This document shows positions 27,263-37,045 of a stretch of DNA of 64,000 nt, piece after piece (position 1 is the first letter of the stretch; every line of letters starts with the position of its first letter). The stretch comes from Cognataquiflexum aquatile. GTDB taxonomy: Bacteria > Bacteroidota > Bacteroidia > Cytophagales > Cyclobacteriaceae. The stretch lies in the NCBI RefSeq assembly GCF_003316845.1, contig NZ_QMIK01000004.1:434001-498000 (forward strand), read 5' to 3'. The notes beneath the pieces were generated by a model. The model saw only the letters and a program-made list of their open reading frames with translations, was not told the DNA's origin and made no database searches. The position numbers were made by a program, and so were the translations under genes.

Positions 27263-29125
27263 ATGATTAATAAATTCAGTTTATCAGTATTTGTAATTGC
27301 TTTCTTGAGTGCCTTTTCGGCTGTTCAGGCCCAATCAGACCGATGGCAGCAAAAAGTCAAATACATCATGGATGTTTCTATGGATGTAGAGAAAAATACC
27401 TTTAAAGGAACGCAAAGACTCCATTACACCAATAATTCACCCGATACACTGACGAGGGCATTTTACCATCTTTATTTCAATGCTTTCCAGCCAAACAGCA
27501 TGATGGATGTACGGTCACGTACTATTTCTGACCCGGACAGAAGGGTAATGGACAGAATCCAAAAGCTCTCTCCTGCCGAAATCGGAATATTGAAAGTAAA
27601 CAGCCTAACCATGGATGGGAAAAAGGTGGACTTTGAGCATGTGGAGACCATATTGGAAGTGAATTTGAACAAACCAATCCTTCCTGGGCAGACCGTTGTA
27701 TTCGACATGGATTTTGAAGGACAGGTACCACTTCAGGTGAGGAGGGCAGGCAGGGACAATGCCGAGGGAATCCGTTATTCCATGTCGCAATGGTATCCCA
27801 AAATGGCAGCTTATGACCGAAGAGGATGGCATGCCAATCCCTATGTCGGAAGAGAATTCTATGGCAACTTTGGGGATTTTGATGTGAAAATCACCATTGA
27901 CAAAACCTACATTCTCGGCGGGACGGGCTACCTTCAAAATGCCAATCAGATCGGGCACGGTTATGAAGACGAAGGAGTAACTGTTCCTGTTGCAAAAGGA
28001 AAAAACCTCACTTGGCATTTTACAGCACCCAATGTCCATGATTTTATGTGGGCGGCTGATCCGAAGTATACCCACGAAAAAGTAAAAATGGAAGACGGCC
28101 CAATGGTTCATTTTCTTTATGTGAAAAGTGATAAAACCCAAGAAAATTGGGCCAAACTCAAAGGCTATACCGTAGATGCAATCCAATATATGAGTGATAA
28201 TTTTGGAAAATATCCTTATGAGCAATATTCTGTAGTGCAGGGCGGTGACGGTGGAATGGAATACCCTATGTCGACTTTGATCACCGGACATAGAGGACTT
28301 CAAAGCCTAGTGGGGGTGACGGTGCATGAGCTCATCCACAGCTGGTATTATGGTGTTCTTGGATTTAATGAATCATCAGAGCCTTGGTTGGATGAAGGAT
28401 TTACCACTTGGGGCACTAGTGTGGTGATGGATGCTGTTTTTAAAAAGGAAGATAAATTTGTGCAGAATGGGGCATATACTTCCTACTTCAGGTTAGCAAA
28501 ATCCGGATACGAAGAGCCTTTGACGACGCATGGTGATCACTACAATCTCAATTCTGCTTATGGACCGGGTACTTATAACAAAGGGGCTGTTTTTGTAGAA
28601 CAGCTAGCTTATGTCATCGGAAAAGAAAATTTTAACAAAGCCATGTTGAGGCTTTGGAATGACTGGAAATATATGCACCCAAATGGTCATGACGTCATCA
28701 GGGTGATGGAAAAAACAAGCGGATTGGAGTTGGATTGGTATTATGATTATTTCATTGCTTCCACCAAGACCATCGATTATGGAGTCAAATCCGTGGATGC
28801 AGTAGACAATCAAACCAAGATTACTTTGGAAAGGGTGGGTTTGATGCCGATGCCTTTGGACGTTGTCGTCACTTATACCGACGGTTCACAGGAGATGATA
28901 TACCTGCCTTTGGTGATCCAAAGAGGAAACAAGCCTGAAGAAAAGGGGATGCCAACAAGGATTATGACCGTTAGATGGCCATGGACAAATTATTCCCAAG
29001 AAGTTCAGCTTGCCAAGCCGATATCCTCTATCAAATCTGTGGAGATAGATCCAAGCCAAAGGCTGGCAGATGTCAACAGATCAAACAACAAATTGGATGT
29101 CAGTACTTTAATGGAAAAGAAATAA
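27263..29125 (+). CDS. M1 family metallopeptidase (aminopeptidase)
   Basis: 620 aa exported protein with signal peptide (residues 1-23, ending AVQAQ). The catalytic zinc site is HELIH near residue 353, with the downstream Glu in WLDEGFTTWG 19 residues on, and GGMEYP ahead of it as the substrate-binding GxMEN-like loop. The N-terminal beta domain is typical of M1. It removes N-terminal residues from peptides in the periplasm. A strong terminator follows the stop. Confidence 0.92.
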   Translation: MINKFSLSVFVIAFLSAFSAVQAQSDRWQQKVKYIMDVSMDVEKNTFKGTQRLHYTNNSPDTLTRAFYHLYFNAFQPNSMMDVRSRTISDPDRRVMDRIQKLSPAEIGILKVNSLTMDGKKVDFEHVETILEVNLNKPILPGQTVVFDMDFEGQVPLQVRRAGRDNAEGIRYSMSQWYPKMAAYDRRGWHANPYVGREFYGNFGDFDVKITIDKTYILGGTGYLQNANQIGHGYEDEGVTVPVAKGKNLTWHFTAPNVHDFMWAADPKYTHEKVKMEDGPMVHFLYVKSDKTQENWAKLKGYTVDAIQYMSDNFGKYPYEQYSVVQGGDGGMEYPMSTLITGHRGLQSLVGVTVHELIHSWYYGVLGFNESSEPWLDEGFTTWGTSVVMDAVFKKEDKFVQNGAYTSYFRLAKSGYEEPLTTHGDHYNLNSAYGPGTYNKGAVFVEQLAYVIGKENFNKAMLRLWNDWKYMHPNGHDVIRVMEKTSGLELDWYYDYFIASTKTIDYGVKSVDAVDNQTKITLERVGLMPMPLDVVVTYTDGSQEMIYLPLVIQRGNKPEEKGMPTRIMTVRWPWTNYSQEVQLAKPISSIKSVEIDPSQRLADVNRSNNKLDVSTLMEKK

Positions 29126-29126
29126 T

Positions 29127-29167
29127 AAAAAAGCCTTCAAAAGAATCAACTTTTGAAGGCTTTTTTA
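29127..29167 (+). terminator. Strong rho-independent terminator
   Basis: GCCTTCAAAAG and CTTTTGAAGGC arms, a 6-nt loop, flanked by A and T runs. It starts 2 bp after the M1 stop codon. Confidence 0.9.
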
Positions 29168-29182
29168 TCAATCCAAAGGAAT

Positions 29183-29213
29183 AAAAAAAGGTGCCGTTTC
29201 AGCACCTTTTTTT
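29183..29213. terminator. Rho-independent terminator, likely bidirectional
   Basis: AAAAAAAGGTGC and GCACCTTTTTTT arms around a short loop, between two convergent genes. On the minus strand it ends the histone H1-like gene. Confidence 0.85.
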
Positions 29214-29223
29214 ATTTTTTGAA

Positions 29224-29400
29224 TTATCCTGCGTTTTTCTTCTCTTGAACTTCGGTACGGATGTCCTGTGCCAAGTTTTTAAGGTCCTGCATACCTTTTC
29301 TTACACGGGTACCTGCAGCTTGATTGCCTTTGTCATAGAATTTTTCAAAATCTCCTTCAAGTCCAAGGACGAGATCTTTTAGTTCGCTAAATCTGCTCAT
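29224..29400 (-). CDS. Histone H1-like small protein
   Basis: 58 aa from ATG 29400 to TAA 29224. Starts MSRFSELKDLVLGLEGDF, continues FEKFYDKGNQAAGTRVRKG and ends in the lysine-rich QEKKNAG. This matches the short histone H1-like proteins that are widespread in Bacteroidota and thought to bind DNA or help compact the nucleoid. Length and basic C-terminus are typical. It is monocistronic with its own terminator; the next gene upstream starts on the far side of a 100-bp spacer. Confidence 0.85.
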   Translation of the reverse strand: MSRFSELKDLVLGLEGDFEKFYDKGNQAAGTRVRKGMQDLKNLAQDIRTEVQEKKNAG

Positions 29401-29501
29401 ATTAAAAGTCAGTTTTTAAGGTTGATGATAAGTTTATTTGTGCGGTCAATATAGCTAAATTGTTTATAAAACAACACAACAAAGCCCTTTTTTGACTTTA
29501 A

Positions 29502-30752
29502 TTATTCTCCAAAAGACATCGCCATTTCAGTATTTCTGTAATAACCGCTTGTTAGTTTGTCTTTTACGGCTTCGAAGGCTGCAATTGTTTCATTCACGTC
29601 TTCAATTGTATGTACAGCTGTAGGGATCAATCTGAGGATGATCATTCCCTTTGGGATTACAGGATAAATGACCACCGAGCAGAAAATGTTGTAGTTTTCT
29701 CTCAAGTCTCTTGTCAAAGTTGCCGCTTCACCCACAGTTCCGTTGAGGACTACAGGAGTAACAGGGGAGTTTGATTTTCCAGTACTGAATCCTTTTTCTT
29801 TCAATCCATTTCTCAATGCATGGACAATTTTCCAAAGATTTTCTTTCAATTCGGGTTTTGTCCTGATCAAATCCAATCTCTTCAAAGCACCTTCTACCAA
29901 AAGCATCGGCAATGATTTGGCAAAAATCTGTGACCTCATATTGTATTTGAGGAATTGGATGACATGTTTTTCTCCCGCAATAAATGCACCGATAGAAGCC
30001 ATTGACTTAGCAAAAGTGGAGAAATACAAATCTATCTGATCCTGTACACCTTGTTCTTCACCGGCACCGGCACCTGTTTTACCCAATGTTCCGAATCCGT
30101 GCGCATCGTCTACCAATAGCCTGAACTCATATTTTGCTTTCAAAGCCACGATATCCGCTAGTCTGCCTTGATCACCGGTCATTCCAAATACACCTTCTGT
30201 AATTACAAGTACTCCGCCTCCGGTTTCTTCAGCGAGCTTGGTAGCTCTCTGCAGTTGCTTCTCGCAGCTCTCTATATCATTGTGTGGAAATACATATCTT
30301 TTTCCTAAATGCATCCTCAAGGCATCAATGATGCAGGCGTGGCATTCGCTGTCATATACGACCACATCTTTTCTATCCAAAATAGAATCGATGACAGACA
30401 TGATACCCTGATATCCGTAATTGAGCAGGTAGGCACTCTCCTTGCCAACAAAGGCCGCAAGTTCTCTTTCCAACTGCTCGTGAAGGTCAGTTTGTCCTGA
30501 CATCATTCTCGCGCCCATAGGATAAGCTGCTCCCCACTTGGCAGCTGCATCGGCATCAGCTTTTCTCACTTCGGGATGGTTAGCAAGACCCAAGTAGTTG
30601 TTTAGACTCCAGGTCAAGACTTCCTTGCCCTTAAATTTCATCCTGGGGGCGATTTCTCCTTCTAATTTCGGAAATGCGAAATAGCCTTCTGCAAGCTCAG
30701 AATGCTTGCCCAAAGGGCCAAGGTTGGTTTGTAATTTTGCGAATAAATCCAA
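29502..30752 (-). CDS. Alpha-oxoamine synthase family PLP enzyme (serine palmitoyltransferase or cysteate fatty acyltransferase candidate)
   Basis: 416 aa starting at TTG 30752; a stop lies five codons upstream and no ATG is available. Fold type I signatures are LNNYLGLANHPEVR, GARMMSGQTDLHEQLE, LVDDAHGFGTLGKTGAG and the PLP lysine in STFAKSMASIGAFIAG. The family joins an amino acid to an acyl-CoA or acyl-ACP with loss of CO2. The MGARMMSGQTDLHEQLE motif differs from the GSGCAGSRFLNGT type of classic Bacteroidota serine palmitoyltransferases. A cysteate fatty acyltransferase for sulfonolipids, or a KBL-like enzyme, are alternatives. Confidence 0.85.
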   Translation of the reverse strand: MDLFAKLQTNLGPLGKHSELAEGYFAFPKLEGEIAPRMKFKGKEVLTWSLNNYLGLANHPEVRKADADAAAKWGAAYPMGARMMSGQTDLHEQLERELAAFVGKESAYLLNYGYQGIMSVIDSILDRKDVVVYDSECHACIIDALRMHLGKRYVFPHNDIESCEKQLQRATKLAEETGGGVLVITEGVFGMTGDQGRLADIVALKAKYEFRLLVDDAHGFGTLGKTGAGAGEEQGVQDQIDLYFSTFAKSMASIGAFIAGEKHVIQFLKYNMRSQIFAKSLPMLLVEGALKRLDLIRTKPELKENLWKIVHALRNGLKEKGFSTGKSNSPVTPVVLNGTVGEAATLTRDLRENYNIFCSVVIYPVIPKGMIILRLIPTAVHTIEDVNETIAAFEAVKDKLTSGYYRNTEMAMSFGE

Positions 30753-30933
30753 GGCTAAATTCTTTTAGGTTTTACAAATTTGTGAATGGATGTGTCATCC
30801 ATTAAATCGGGCAAAACTAACACAAATAGTCCAGCCTTGCAAAAATCCAATTCCAAATCAAATATTCTTTTACTAACTCACATTATTTTACTTACTTCGC
30901 AGGACATGCTTTTTATAAGAAATAAACCCAATT

Positions 30934-32433
30934 ATGCATAAAATCAAAAAGCTTTTGGTAGCTAACCGGGGAGAAATAAGCCTACGGATCATGCGTACAG
31001 CCAAAGAAATGGGTATCAAAACGGTTGCGGTATACAGCGAAGCTGACCGCAATTCCCCCCATGTGAAATTTGCCGATGAAGCTGTTTGTCTGGGACCTCC
31101 GCCGTCCAACCAATCTTACCTTCTTGCAGACAAAATCATTGAAGTAAGCAAAGAAATGGGTGTGGATGCAATCCATCCGGGTTATGGGTTTTTATCTGAA
31201 AATGCAGCTTTTGCCAAGAAAGTGACTGATGCGGGGATCATCTTTGTAGGACCATCACCTGAATCAATAGAGGTGATGGGAAGCAAACTTGCCGCAAAAA
31301 ATGCTGTATTAAAGTATGGTATCCCAATGGTACCGGGTACTGACCATGCCATCAGTGATATTCCTTCTGCAAAACAAAAAGCCAAAGAAGTTGGCTATCC
31401 CATTTTGATCAAAGCAAGTGCAGGAGGCGGTGGAAAGGGAATGCGGATTGTGGAGGAAGAATCGGAATTTGAGGAACAAATGCTCCGTGCCATTTCAGAA
31501 GCGCAATCTGCTTTTGGGGATGGGGCTGTTTTTATAGAAAAATACATCACATCACCCCGGCATATTGAAATCCAGGTTTTGGGAGACCAATTCGGAGATG
31601 TTGTTTATTTGTTTGAAAGAGAGTGTTCTATCCAAAGAAGACACCAAAAGGTAATCGAAGAGGCACCTTCAGCGGTTGTTTCCCCTAAGATGCGAAAGGC
31701 GATGGGCGAGGCTGCCGTCATGGTGGCCAAAGCATGTGATTATTATGGAGCGGGCACAGTAGAATTTATAGTAGACGAAAACCTCGATTTTTATTTCCTT
31801 GAAATGAATACCAGGCTTCAGGTTGAGCATCCTGTGACGGAAATGATCACAGGAAAAGACCTGGTACAAGAACAAATCTGGGTGGCGGAGGGAAAACCCC
31901 TTTCCTTCAAACAAGAAGATTTGAAAATTAATGGGCACTCCCTTGAGATTAGGGTTTACGCTGAAGATCCCAGAAACAATTTTCTCCCGGATATCGGCAA
32001 ACTTCAAACTTACATCAGGCCACAAGGTCCCGGCATCCGGGTTGACGATGGATTTGAACAAGGAATGGATATTCCTATTTATTACGATCCCATGATCGCC
32101 AAATTGATTGTCCATGACGAGAGCCGTGAAAAAGCCATTCAGAGAATGATCAGGGCAATAGATGATTATCAGATTACTGGAATTGAGACTACTTTGGGAT
32201 TTTGCCGCTTTGTATTGGAGCACCATGCTTTCAAATCAGGCGGTTTTGACACCAAGTTTGTGGAGAAATACTTTTCTCCGGACAAATTAGACATCCAATG
32301 GGATGATGAGGAATTGGTTTTATTGGCAGGTTTAGCGATCGAAATTTTTGAAAAAAATAAATCCAGCCTTAAAGATTCCCGAAGCAGCCAATTGACCGGA
32401 AACAAAACAAACTGGAAAAACAGGTTGATCTGA
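30934..32433 (+). CDS. accC: Biotin carboxylase subunit of an acyl-CoA carboxylase
   Basis: 499 aa, slightly longer than the usual 450. Carboxylates biotin on its carrier protein using ATP and bicarbonate. Seen: KLLVANRGEISLRIMRTAKE, IHPGYGFLSENAAFA, the ATP-grasp loop KASAGGGGKGMRIV, EKYITSPRHIEIQVLGD, ERECSIQRRHQKVIEEAPS (19 residues) and EMNTRLQVEHPVTEM with the catalytic Glu/Arg. No carrier or transferase gene is next to it, so acetyl- versus propionyl-CoA use is open. The next gene overlaps by 1 nt. Confidence 0.93.
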   Translation: MHKIKKLLVANRGEISLRIMRTAKEMGIKTVAVYSEADRNSPHVKFADEAVCLGPPPSNQSYLLADKIIEVSKEMGVDAIHPGYGFLSENAAFAKKVTDAGIIFVGPSPESIEVMGSKLAAKNAVLKYGIPMVPGTDHAISDIPSAKQKAKEVGYPILIKASAGGGGKGMRIVEEESEFEEQMLRAISEAQSAFGDGAVFIEKYITSPRHIEIQVLGDQFGDVVYLFERECSIQRRHQKVIEEAPSAVVSPKMRKAMGEAAVMVAKACDYYGAGTVEFIVDENLDFYFLEMNTRLQVEHPVTEMITGKDLVQEQIWVAEGKPLSFKQEDLKINGHSLEIRVYAEDPRNNFLPDIGKLQTYIRPQGPGIRVDDGFEQGMDIPIYYDPMIAKLIVHDESREKAIQRMIRAIDDYQITGIETTLGFCRFVLEHHAFKSGGFDTKFVEKYFSPDKLDIQWDDEELVLLAGLAIEIFEKNKSSLKDSRSSQLTGNKTNWKNRLI

Positions 32434-33734
32434 TGGCTGAAATTCTACCGATTAAGGCCTGGCGTTACCATGAAAGTTTCAAAGACAGGATGGAAGATTT
32501 GATCTCACCACTGTTTGACGTCGTCTCGCAAAAGCAACGACAGGAACTTTATGCGAATCCCCACAATAGCATTCACCTTTCTGTTCCTCTGGGTGAAAAT
32601 CCCTCCCTATCCGCTAAGTTAATCTTGGAAAAATGGAAACATGAAACTGTGATTTCTCAAGACCAAATACCGGGAATCTATGTTTATTACCAATATTTCA
32701 AATTGCCCGGAGAAGAAAAGGAATCTTGTAGAAAGGGATTTATCGCTCAAATAAAGGCCTATGACTGGGATGAGGGAGTGGTGTTACGTCATGAAAACAC
32801 TATCCCGAAATCTGTCAACGACCGAGTGGAAATGTTGAAATCCACCCAGTTTCAGCCAAGTCCTACACATGGTTTGTATGAAGATCCGATGCATCTATTG
32901 GAACCTTACATGGATGCTGCTATTCAAGATCCGATTTATGATCTGGAAGATTACCAAGGGGTCCGCGAGGTGTTGTCGGTGATTCAGGACCTGCCTACCA
33001 TTAGGATTTTCATAGAACTGATTGCTTCCAAATCTATTATTCTTGCCGATGGACACCATAGGTATGAAGCCGCTATTGCTTACCGAAAAGAAATGGCTTC
33101 GTCCAATCCTGCACACATCGGAGAGGAAGCATACAATTACCATTTAATGTATTTTACGAATGCGCTCTCTAAGGATTTGAGAATACTTCCCACTCACCGG
33201 CTTTTTATTGGGATTAACTTGTCAGAAAATGAGGTGCTCCAAAAAGCGGAAGAGTGGTTTACCATAAGAAAAGTCTCTGATTCAGATGAGATCTCTGAAT
33301 TGATTCTGCATAAACAATGGGCATTTGGCTTAGTATTCAAAGACAGTGCTTATAAAATCAGGCTTAAACCCGAAAAATTTAAGGAATTTGAATTGGCCAT
33401 TCCTGATGTCGTCAAGTCAGTTGACCTGATGGTTTTGCATTATTTTTTTATTGAAAAAGTATTGGGCATCAATATGGAAGCGCAGCGCTTTTCCGAAAAC
33501 ATAGAATACGAACGAAATCTGCATAGGTGCATCGGTAAGGTGGGAGAGGGTTCTGCGGATTTTGCGGTGATTACCAAAGAAGTATCAATGACCCAGGTTT
33601 TGGAAGTTTGTAAAACAGGATTTATGATGCCCCAAAAATCCACCTATTTTTATCCAAAAACAGTTTCGGGTCTTTTGTTTGCTTCTGTTGATGAACAGGA
33701 ATTTAAATTTCCATACCAAGCATTTCGGCCATGA
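32433..33734 (+). CDS. DUF1015 family protein
   Basis: 433 aa soluble protein. Near the N-terminus SPLFDVVSQKQR replaces the usual PPYDV-type motif, and IILADGHHRYEAA (about residue 205) is the family hallmark. The function is unknown; the motif suggests nucleotide or metal binding. It starts in the TGA of accC (1-nt overlap) and overlaps maf by 4 nt, so accC, this gene and maf form one operon. Confidence 0.88.
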   Translation: MAEILPIKAWRYHESFKDRMEDLISPLFDVVSQKQRQELYANPHNSIHLSVPLGENPSLSAKLILEKWKHETVISQDQIPGIYVYYQYFKLPGEEKESCRKGFIAQIKAYDWDEGVVLRHENTIPKSVNDRVEMLKSTQFQPSPTHGLYEDPMHLLEPYMDAAIQDPIYDLEDYQGVREVLSVIQDLPTIRIFIELIASKSIILADGHHRYEAAIAYRKEMASSNPAHIGEEAYNYHLMYFTNALSKDLRILPTHRLFIGINLSENEVLQKAEEWFTIRKVSDSDEISELILHKQWAFGLVFKDSAYKIRLKPEKFKEFELAIPDVVKSVDLMVLHYFFIEKVLGINMEAQRFSENIEYERNLHRCIGKVGEGSADFAVITKEVSMTQVLEVCKTGFMMPQKSTYFYPKTVSGLLFASVDEQEFKFPYQAFRP

Positions 33735-34306
33735 TTGACTTAGGTACAAAAAAGCTTATTCTCGCTTCCCAATCCCCAAGAAGGAAAGAATTGCTAAGAG
33801 GATTGGGGATTGAATTTGAAGTCAGAACAAAGGATACCAATGAGGATTTTCCCGAAAACCTTGATTCCTCTGAAGTTGCCGGTTTCCTTTCTGAAAAAAA
33901 AGCAGCAGCTTTTGCCCAAGAAATTGGACCGGATGAGATAATAATTACCTCGGACACAGTGGTGATTCTTGACGGTAAGATTTTGGGAAAACCTGCTGAT
34001 AAAGAAGATGCTTTTGAAATGCTCTCCCGATTATCAGGCAAAACACATTTGGTGACGACTGCGATTACATTTTTATCCATAGGTAAAAAAATCACCTTTT
34101 CAGATACAGCAAAGGTTCATTTTAAAGAATTATCAAAACTAGAAATTGACTTTTATATTTCCACTTTTAAGCCTTTTGACAAAGCTGGGGCTTATGGAAT
34201 TCAGGAATGGATCGGATTTGTTGGGGTCGAAAAAATTGAAGGTTCCTATTTTACTGTCATGGGATTGCCTATCCACCTCGTATACGATGTTTTGAAAAAG
34301 TGGTAA
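33731..34306 (+). CDS. maf: Maf family nucleoside triphosphate pyrophosphatase
   Basis: 191 aa. KLILASQSPRRKELLRGLG at the N-terminus and ITSDTVVILDGKILGKPADK are diagnostic for Maf. It hydrolyses dTTP/UTP or modified nucleotides to monophosphates and is linked to septum formation. KAGAYGIQEW near the C-terminus is the conserved active-site segment of the dTTP/UTP-type enzymes. Last gene of the accC operon. Confidence 0.93.
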   Translation: MIDLGTKKLILASQSPRRKELLRGLGIEFEVRTKDTNEDFPENLDSSEVAGFLSEKKAAAFAQEIGPDEIIITSDTVVILDGKILGKPADKEDAFEMLSRLSGKTHLVTTAITFLSIGKKITFSDTAKVHFKELSKLEIDFYISTFKPFDKAGAYGIQEWIGFVGVEKIEGSYFTVMGLPIHLVYDVLKKW

Positions 34307-34309
34307 AAA

Positions 34310-34340
34310 AAACTCCCACAAATAATATTTGCGGGAGTTT
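34310..34340 (-). terminator. Rho-independent terminator of the efflux operon
   Basis: AAACTCCC and GGGAGTTT arms with an inner CAAAT/ATTTG pair. On the minus strand eight T follow, so it mainly ends the minus-strand operon, but it may also serve maf. Confidence 0.8.
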
Positions 34341-34363
34341 GATAGTTATGGAAAATGAAGTAA

Positions 34364-35674
34364 TTATTCTTTAACAGGCGTCAACTCCGCCTTGTCAACT
34401 TTTTTGATGGGATCATTGTCCTTGAGTTGTTTGGAAACAACAAAGTATGGACCTGAGATGATTTCCTGACCTTCTTTTAGACCTTCCAAAACTTCAATAT
34501 TGTCAAAGTCTGAGATTCCGGTTTTGATTTCTGTCTGTTTTGCCCTGTTGTTTTCAATAATGAAGACCAATTCTTTTGCTTTGGTTCCTTCAGGATTTTT
34601 CGCTGTAGAATCTTCCCTCGTCGTCACTGAAGCCAATGGAACAGCGAGAACATTGTCCTTCTTTTGGGTAATGATATCCACACTTGCTGTCATTCCGGGA
34701 CGGAAAGGATATTTCATTTTCTCGGTGATCAGGTCAGCGTAAGATTCATTCAAAATTCTGATTTTGACCTCAAACTCTGTCACGGCATCGACACTTGCTT
34801 TGGTATTTGCTGAGTTGGCGATCGAGGTGACCACGCCTTTGAATTTTTTCCCGGAAAAAGAATATGAATCCACATCGATGATGGTTGTATCTCCTTTACT
34901 GATTCTGACGATGTCATTTTCATTGACATTGACACGGACTTCCATTTTGTTCAAATCTGCCAATCTCAACATTTCAGTTCCTGCCATTTGCGCAGTACCT
35001 ACTACTCTTTCTCCTTTTTCAACCAAAAGCTGTGAAACAACACCGCTGAATGGTGAATAAACATTGGTCAATCTGAGGTTTTCAGATGCCTCATTTACCG
35101 TAGCTTGAGAGCTTTTTACAATGTATTCTGCTGCGATTACTTGTTGCTTAGCGGCATCTAAATCATTTTGGGCAGTTAGGAAAGTGGATTGGATCTGTTC
35201 CCAATCAGAATCTGAAATCACCTTGTCTTTATGAAGCTTTTCATTTCTTTTGAATTCCAAATCGGCCCTTACATATTGTGCCTCGGATCTTTTGAGGTTT
35301 GCTTTTGATTGGGCAAGGTTGGCCATATTTTGATTGAGGTTTGCCTTGGATCTATCAAGTGCGGATATAAAGTTGTCCGGACGGATTTTGACCAAAAGAT
35401 CCCCGATTTTAACAGAATCACCTTCCAAAACATTGAGTTCGATGATTTCCCCGGCCACATCAGGGCTGAGTTTTACTTCAGTTTCTGGTTCGATAACTCC
35501 CGAGGCACTCACTTTTTCGATGATAGATACTTTCTTTACTGTGGATGTCTCCACGTTGGTTTCTTTTTCGCCACCGATCCAGCCTGCTTGCCGTCCAATG
35601 ATAGCGAATACGATGACTACAGCCAGAACTCCTAAAAGGATATAAATAAGCTTATTTGACTTTTTCTTTGCCAT
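34364..35674 (-). CDS. Efflux periplasmic adaptor (HlyD/MacA-like membrane fusion protein)
   Basis: 436 aa. One N-terminal membrane helix (residues about 9-27) anchors it. Then the biotinyl-lipoyl half motif (GVIEPETEVKLSPDVAGEII), a long alpha-hairpin (about 100-200, ALDRSKANLNQNMANL onward), the second lipoyl half (NVYSPFSGVVSQLLVEKGE) and beta-barrel domains (RPGMTASVDIIT). It links an inner-membrane pump to TolC. The pump itself is not in the window; MacA-like features suggest an ABC partner. It starts 18 bp after the tolC stop. Confidence 0.9.
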   Translation of the reverse strand: MAKKKSNKLIYILLGVLAVVIVFAIIGRQAGWIGGEKETNVETSTVKKVSIIEKVSASGVIEPETEVKLSPDVAGEIIELNVLEGDSVKIGDLLVKIRPDNFISALDRSKANLNQNMANLAQSKANLKRSEAQYVRADLEFKRNEKLHKDKVISDSDWEQIQSTFLTAQNDLDAAKQQVIAAEYIVKSSQATVNEASENLRLTNVYSPFSGVVSQLLVEKGERVVGTAQMAGTEMLRLADLNKMEVRVNVNENDIVRISKGDTTIIDVDSYSFSGKKFKGVVTSIANSANTKASVDAVTEFEVKIRILNESYADLITEKMKYPFRPGMTASVDIITQKKDNVLAVPLASVTTREDSTAKNPEGTKAKELVFIIENNRAKQTEIKTGISDFDNIEVLEGLKEGQEIISGPYFVVSKQLKDNDPIKKVDKAELTPVKE

Positions 35675-35692
35675 TTTGATTTTGGTATTATA

Positions 35693-37042
35693 TTAAAGTT
35701 TGAGTGGGTTTCCTAGGTAAAAATCCAAGACTTTTACTCTGAATATATAGGTGTACTTGGCAGTAACCAAGTCTGCTTGGGCATTGAAGAAATTGTTTTG
35801 TGCCAATTGGAAATCGGCAAAGTTGATGGCACCTGCATCAAAACGCTGCTGGGAAATCCTGAAAGCTTCCTCTAATGAAGCTACCCGGATCAATGAAGCT
35901 TGGTAAGATTGTCTTGCCGCAAATGCGCTTGTGTAGGCGCTTTCGATATCCTGTCTCAGTTGGTTCACAGTTTCCACTTCCTGTATTTGACTGAGCCTTT
36001 TCTGTAATTTTGCCCTTTGGACATTTGCCCTATTTCTCAAATTGGAAAAGATAGGAATGTTTAATTGCAAATTCCCGGAGTAAGAAAAGTTGTTTCCTAT
36101 TTGCGTAGCAAAACCATCTCTTACACCGAAAAAATTTGGTTGATCAATATAGTTCGAAAAGGCACTTCCCCCAATGCCAAGGGTAGGGAAAAACCCGCCC
36201 TGTGCTAGCCTAATTCCAACTTCAGCACTTTCAACACCAAGTTCTGCAGCTTTGATTTCAGGCATCAATGCAAGTGCACTTTCAAATACTTCATCTACTT
36301 CCTTGTCCGCCATAGAATATTCCTCTGCTTCCAGTTCAGGAATGACAATATCAAAATTATCATTAAAAGGAATCTGCATGGCCTGTGAAAGGTTCAGCTT
36401 TGCAATCCGCAGATTGTTGGTGGCATTGATTACTTCCAATTCATTGGTTGCATTTTGTGCCTGTATGTCCAACTTGTTGGCCAAAGGAAGCGATCCAGCA
36501 TCTACCAATTTGGTGGTATTTGCAAGTTGTTCTTTGGTACTTGCCAATTGATTTTGGGCGATTTTCAATTGTTCTGAATTGAAAACAACATTGATAAAGA
36601 AATTGACAACGTTTAGTGTAATGGTGTTTTCAGTGGCCAAAACATTGTACTGTGCCGCTTCAATATCGATTTTATTTTGCTGGATAGAGTTGGTGATTTG
36701 TTGACCGGCAAAAATAGTAAAATTGGAGCTTGAGAATAAGTTTATATTTCCTATTCGGTTGTTTTCAAACAAGTTGGTAACGGGGTTAATAGAACGACCC
36801 CATCTGTAACCAGAACTTGCTCCTGTATTCCAGGTAGGAATACGCTGTCCTTTATTTTCAATCAGGTTGGCTTCTGTAATTCCAAGATTTGTCTGGCTGC
36901 GCTGAAGGGTTAAGTTGTTTTCCAGTGCGATTTCAATACAGGTTTCCAGATCTAATCTACTGAAATCCACATCTTGGGCATAGGTGGAGGAAAATGTAAG
37001 CAGCAAAAAAGCAACTGCTGTTAGGTAATGTTTTTTCATCAT
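35693..37042 (-). CDS. TolC family outer-membrane efflux protein
   Basis: 449 aa with signal peptide (ending SSTYAQD, about residue 23). Two repeated TolC halves are visible: LDLETCIEIALENNLTLQRS near residue 30 and a second long coiled helix pair near 230-330, with asparagine-rich hairpin turns. It forms the outer-membrane duct for the downstream adaptor. ATG 37042 and the next ATG codon are both possible starts. Confidence 0.9.
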   Translation of the reverse strand: MMKKHYLTAVAFLLLTFSSTYAQDVDFSRLDLETCIEIALENNLTLQRSQTNLGITEANLIENKGQRIPTWNTGASSGYRWGRSINPVTNLFENNRIGNINLFSSSNFTIFAGQQITNSIQQNKIDIEAAQYNVLATENTITLNVVNFFINVVFNSEQLKIAQNQLASTKEQLANTTKLVDAGSLPLANKLDIQAQNATNELEVINATNNLRIAKLNLSQAMQIPFNDNFDIVIPELEAEEYSMADKEVDEVFESALALMPEIKAAELGVESAEVGIRLAQGGFFPTLGIGGSAFSNYIDQPNFFGVRDGFATQIGNNFSYSGNLQLNIPIFSNLRNRANVQRAKLQKRLSQIQEVETVNQLRQDIESAYTSAFAARQSYQASLIRVASLEEAFRISQQRFDAGAINFADFQLAQNNFFNAQADLVTAKYTYIFRVKVLDFYLGNPLKL

Positions 37043-37045
37043 GGG

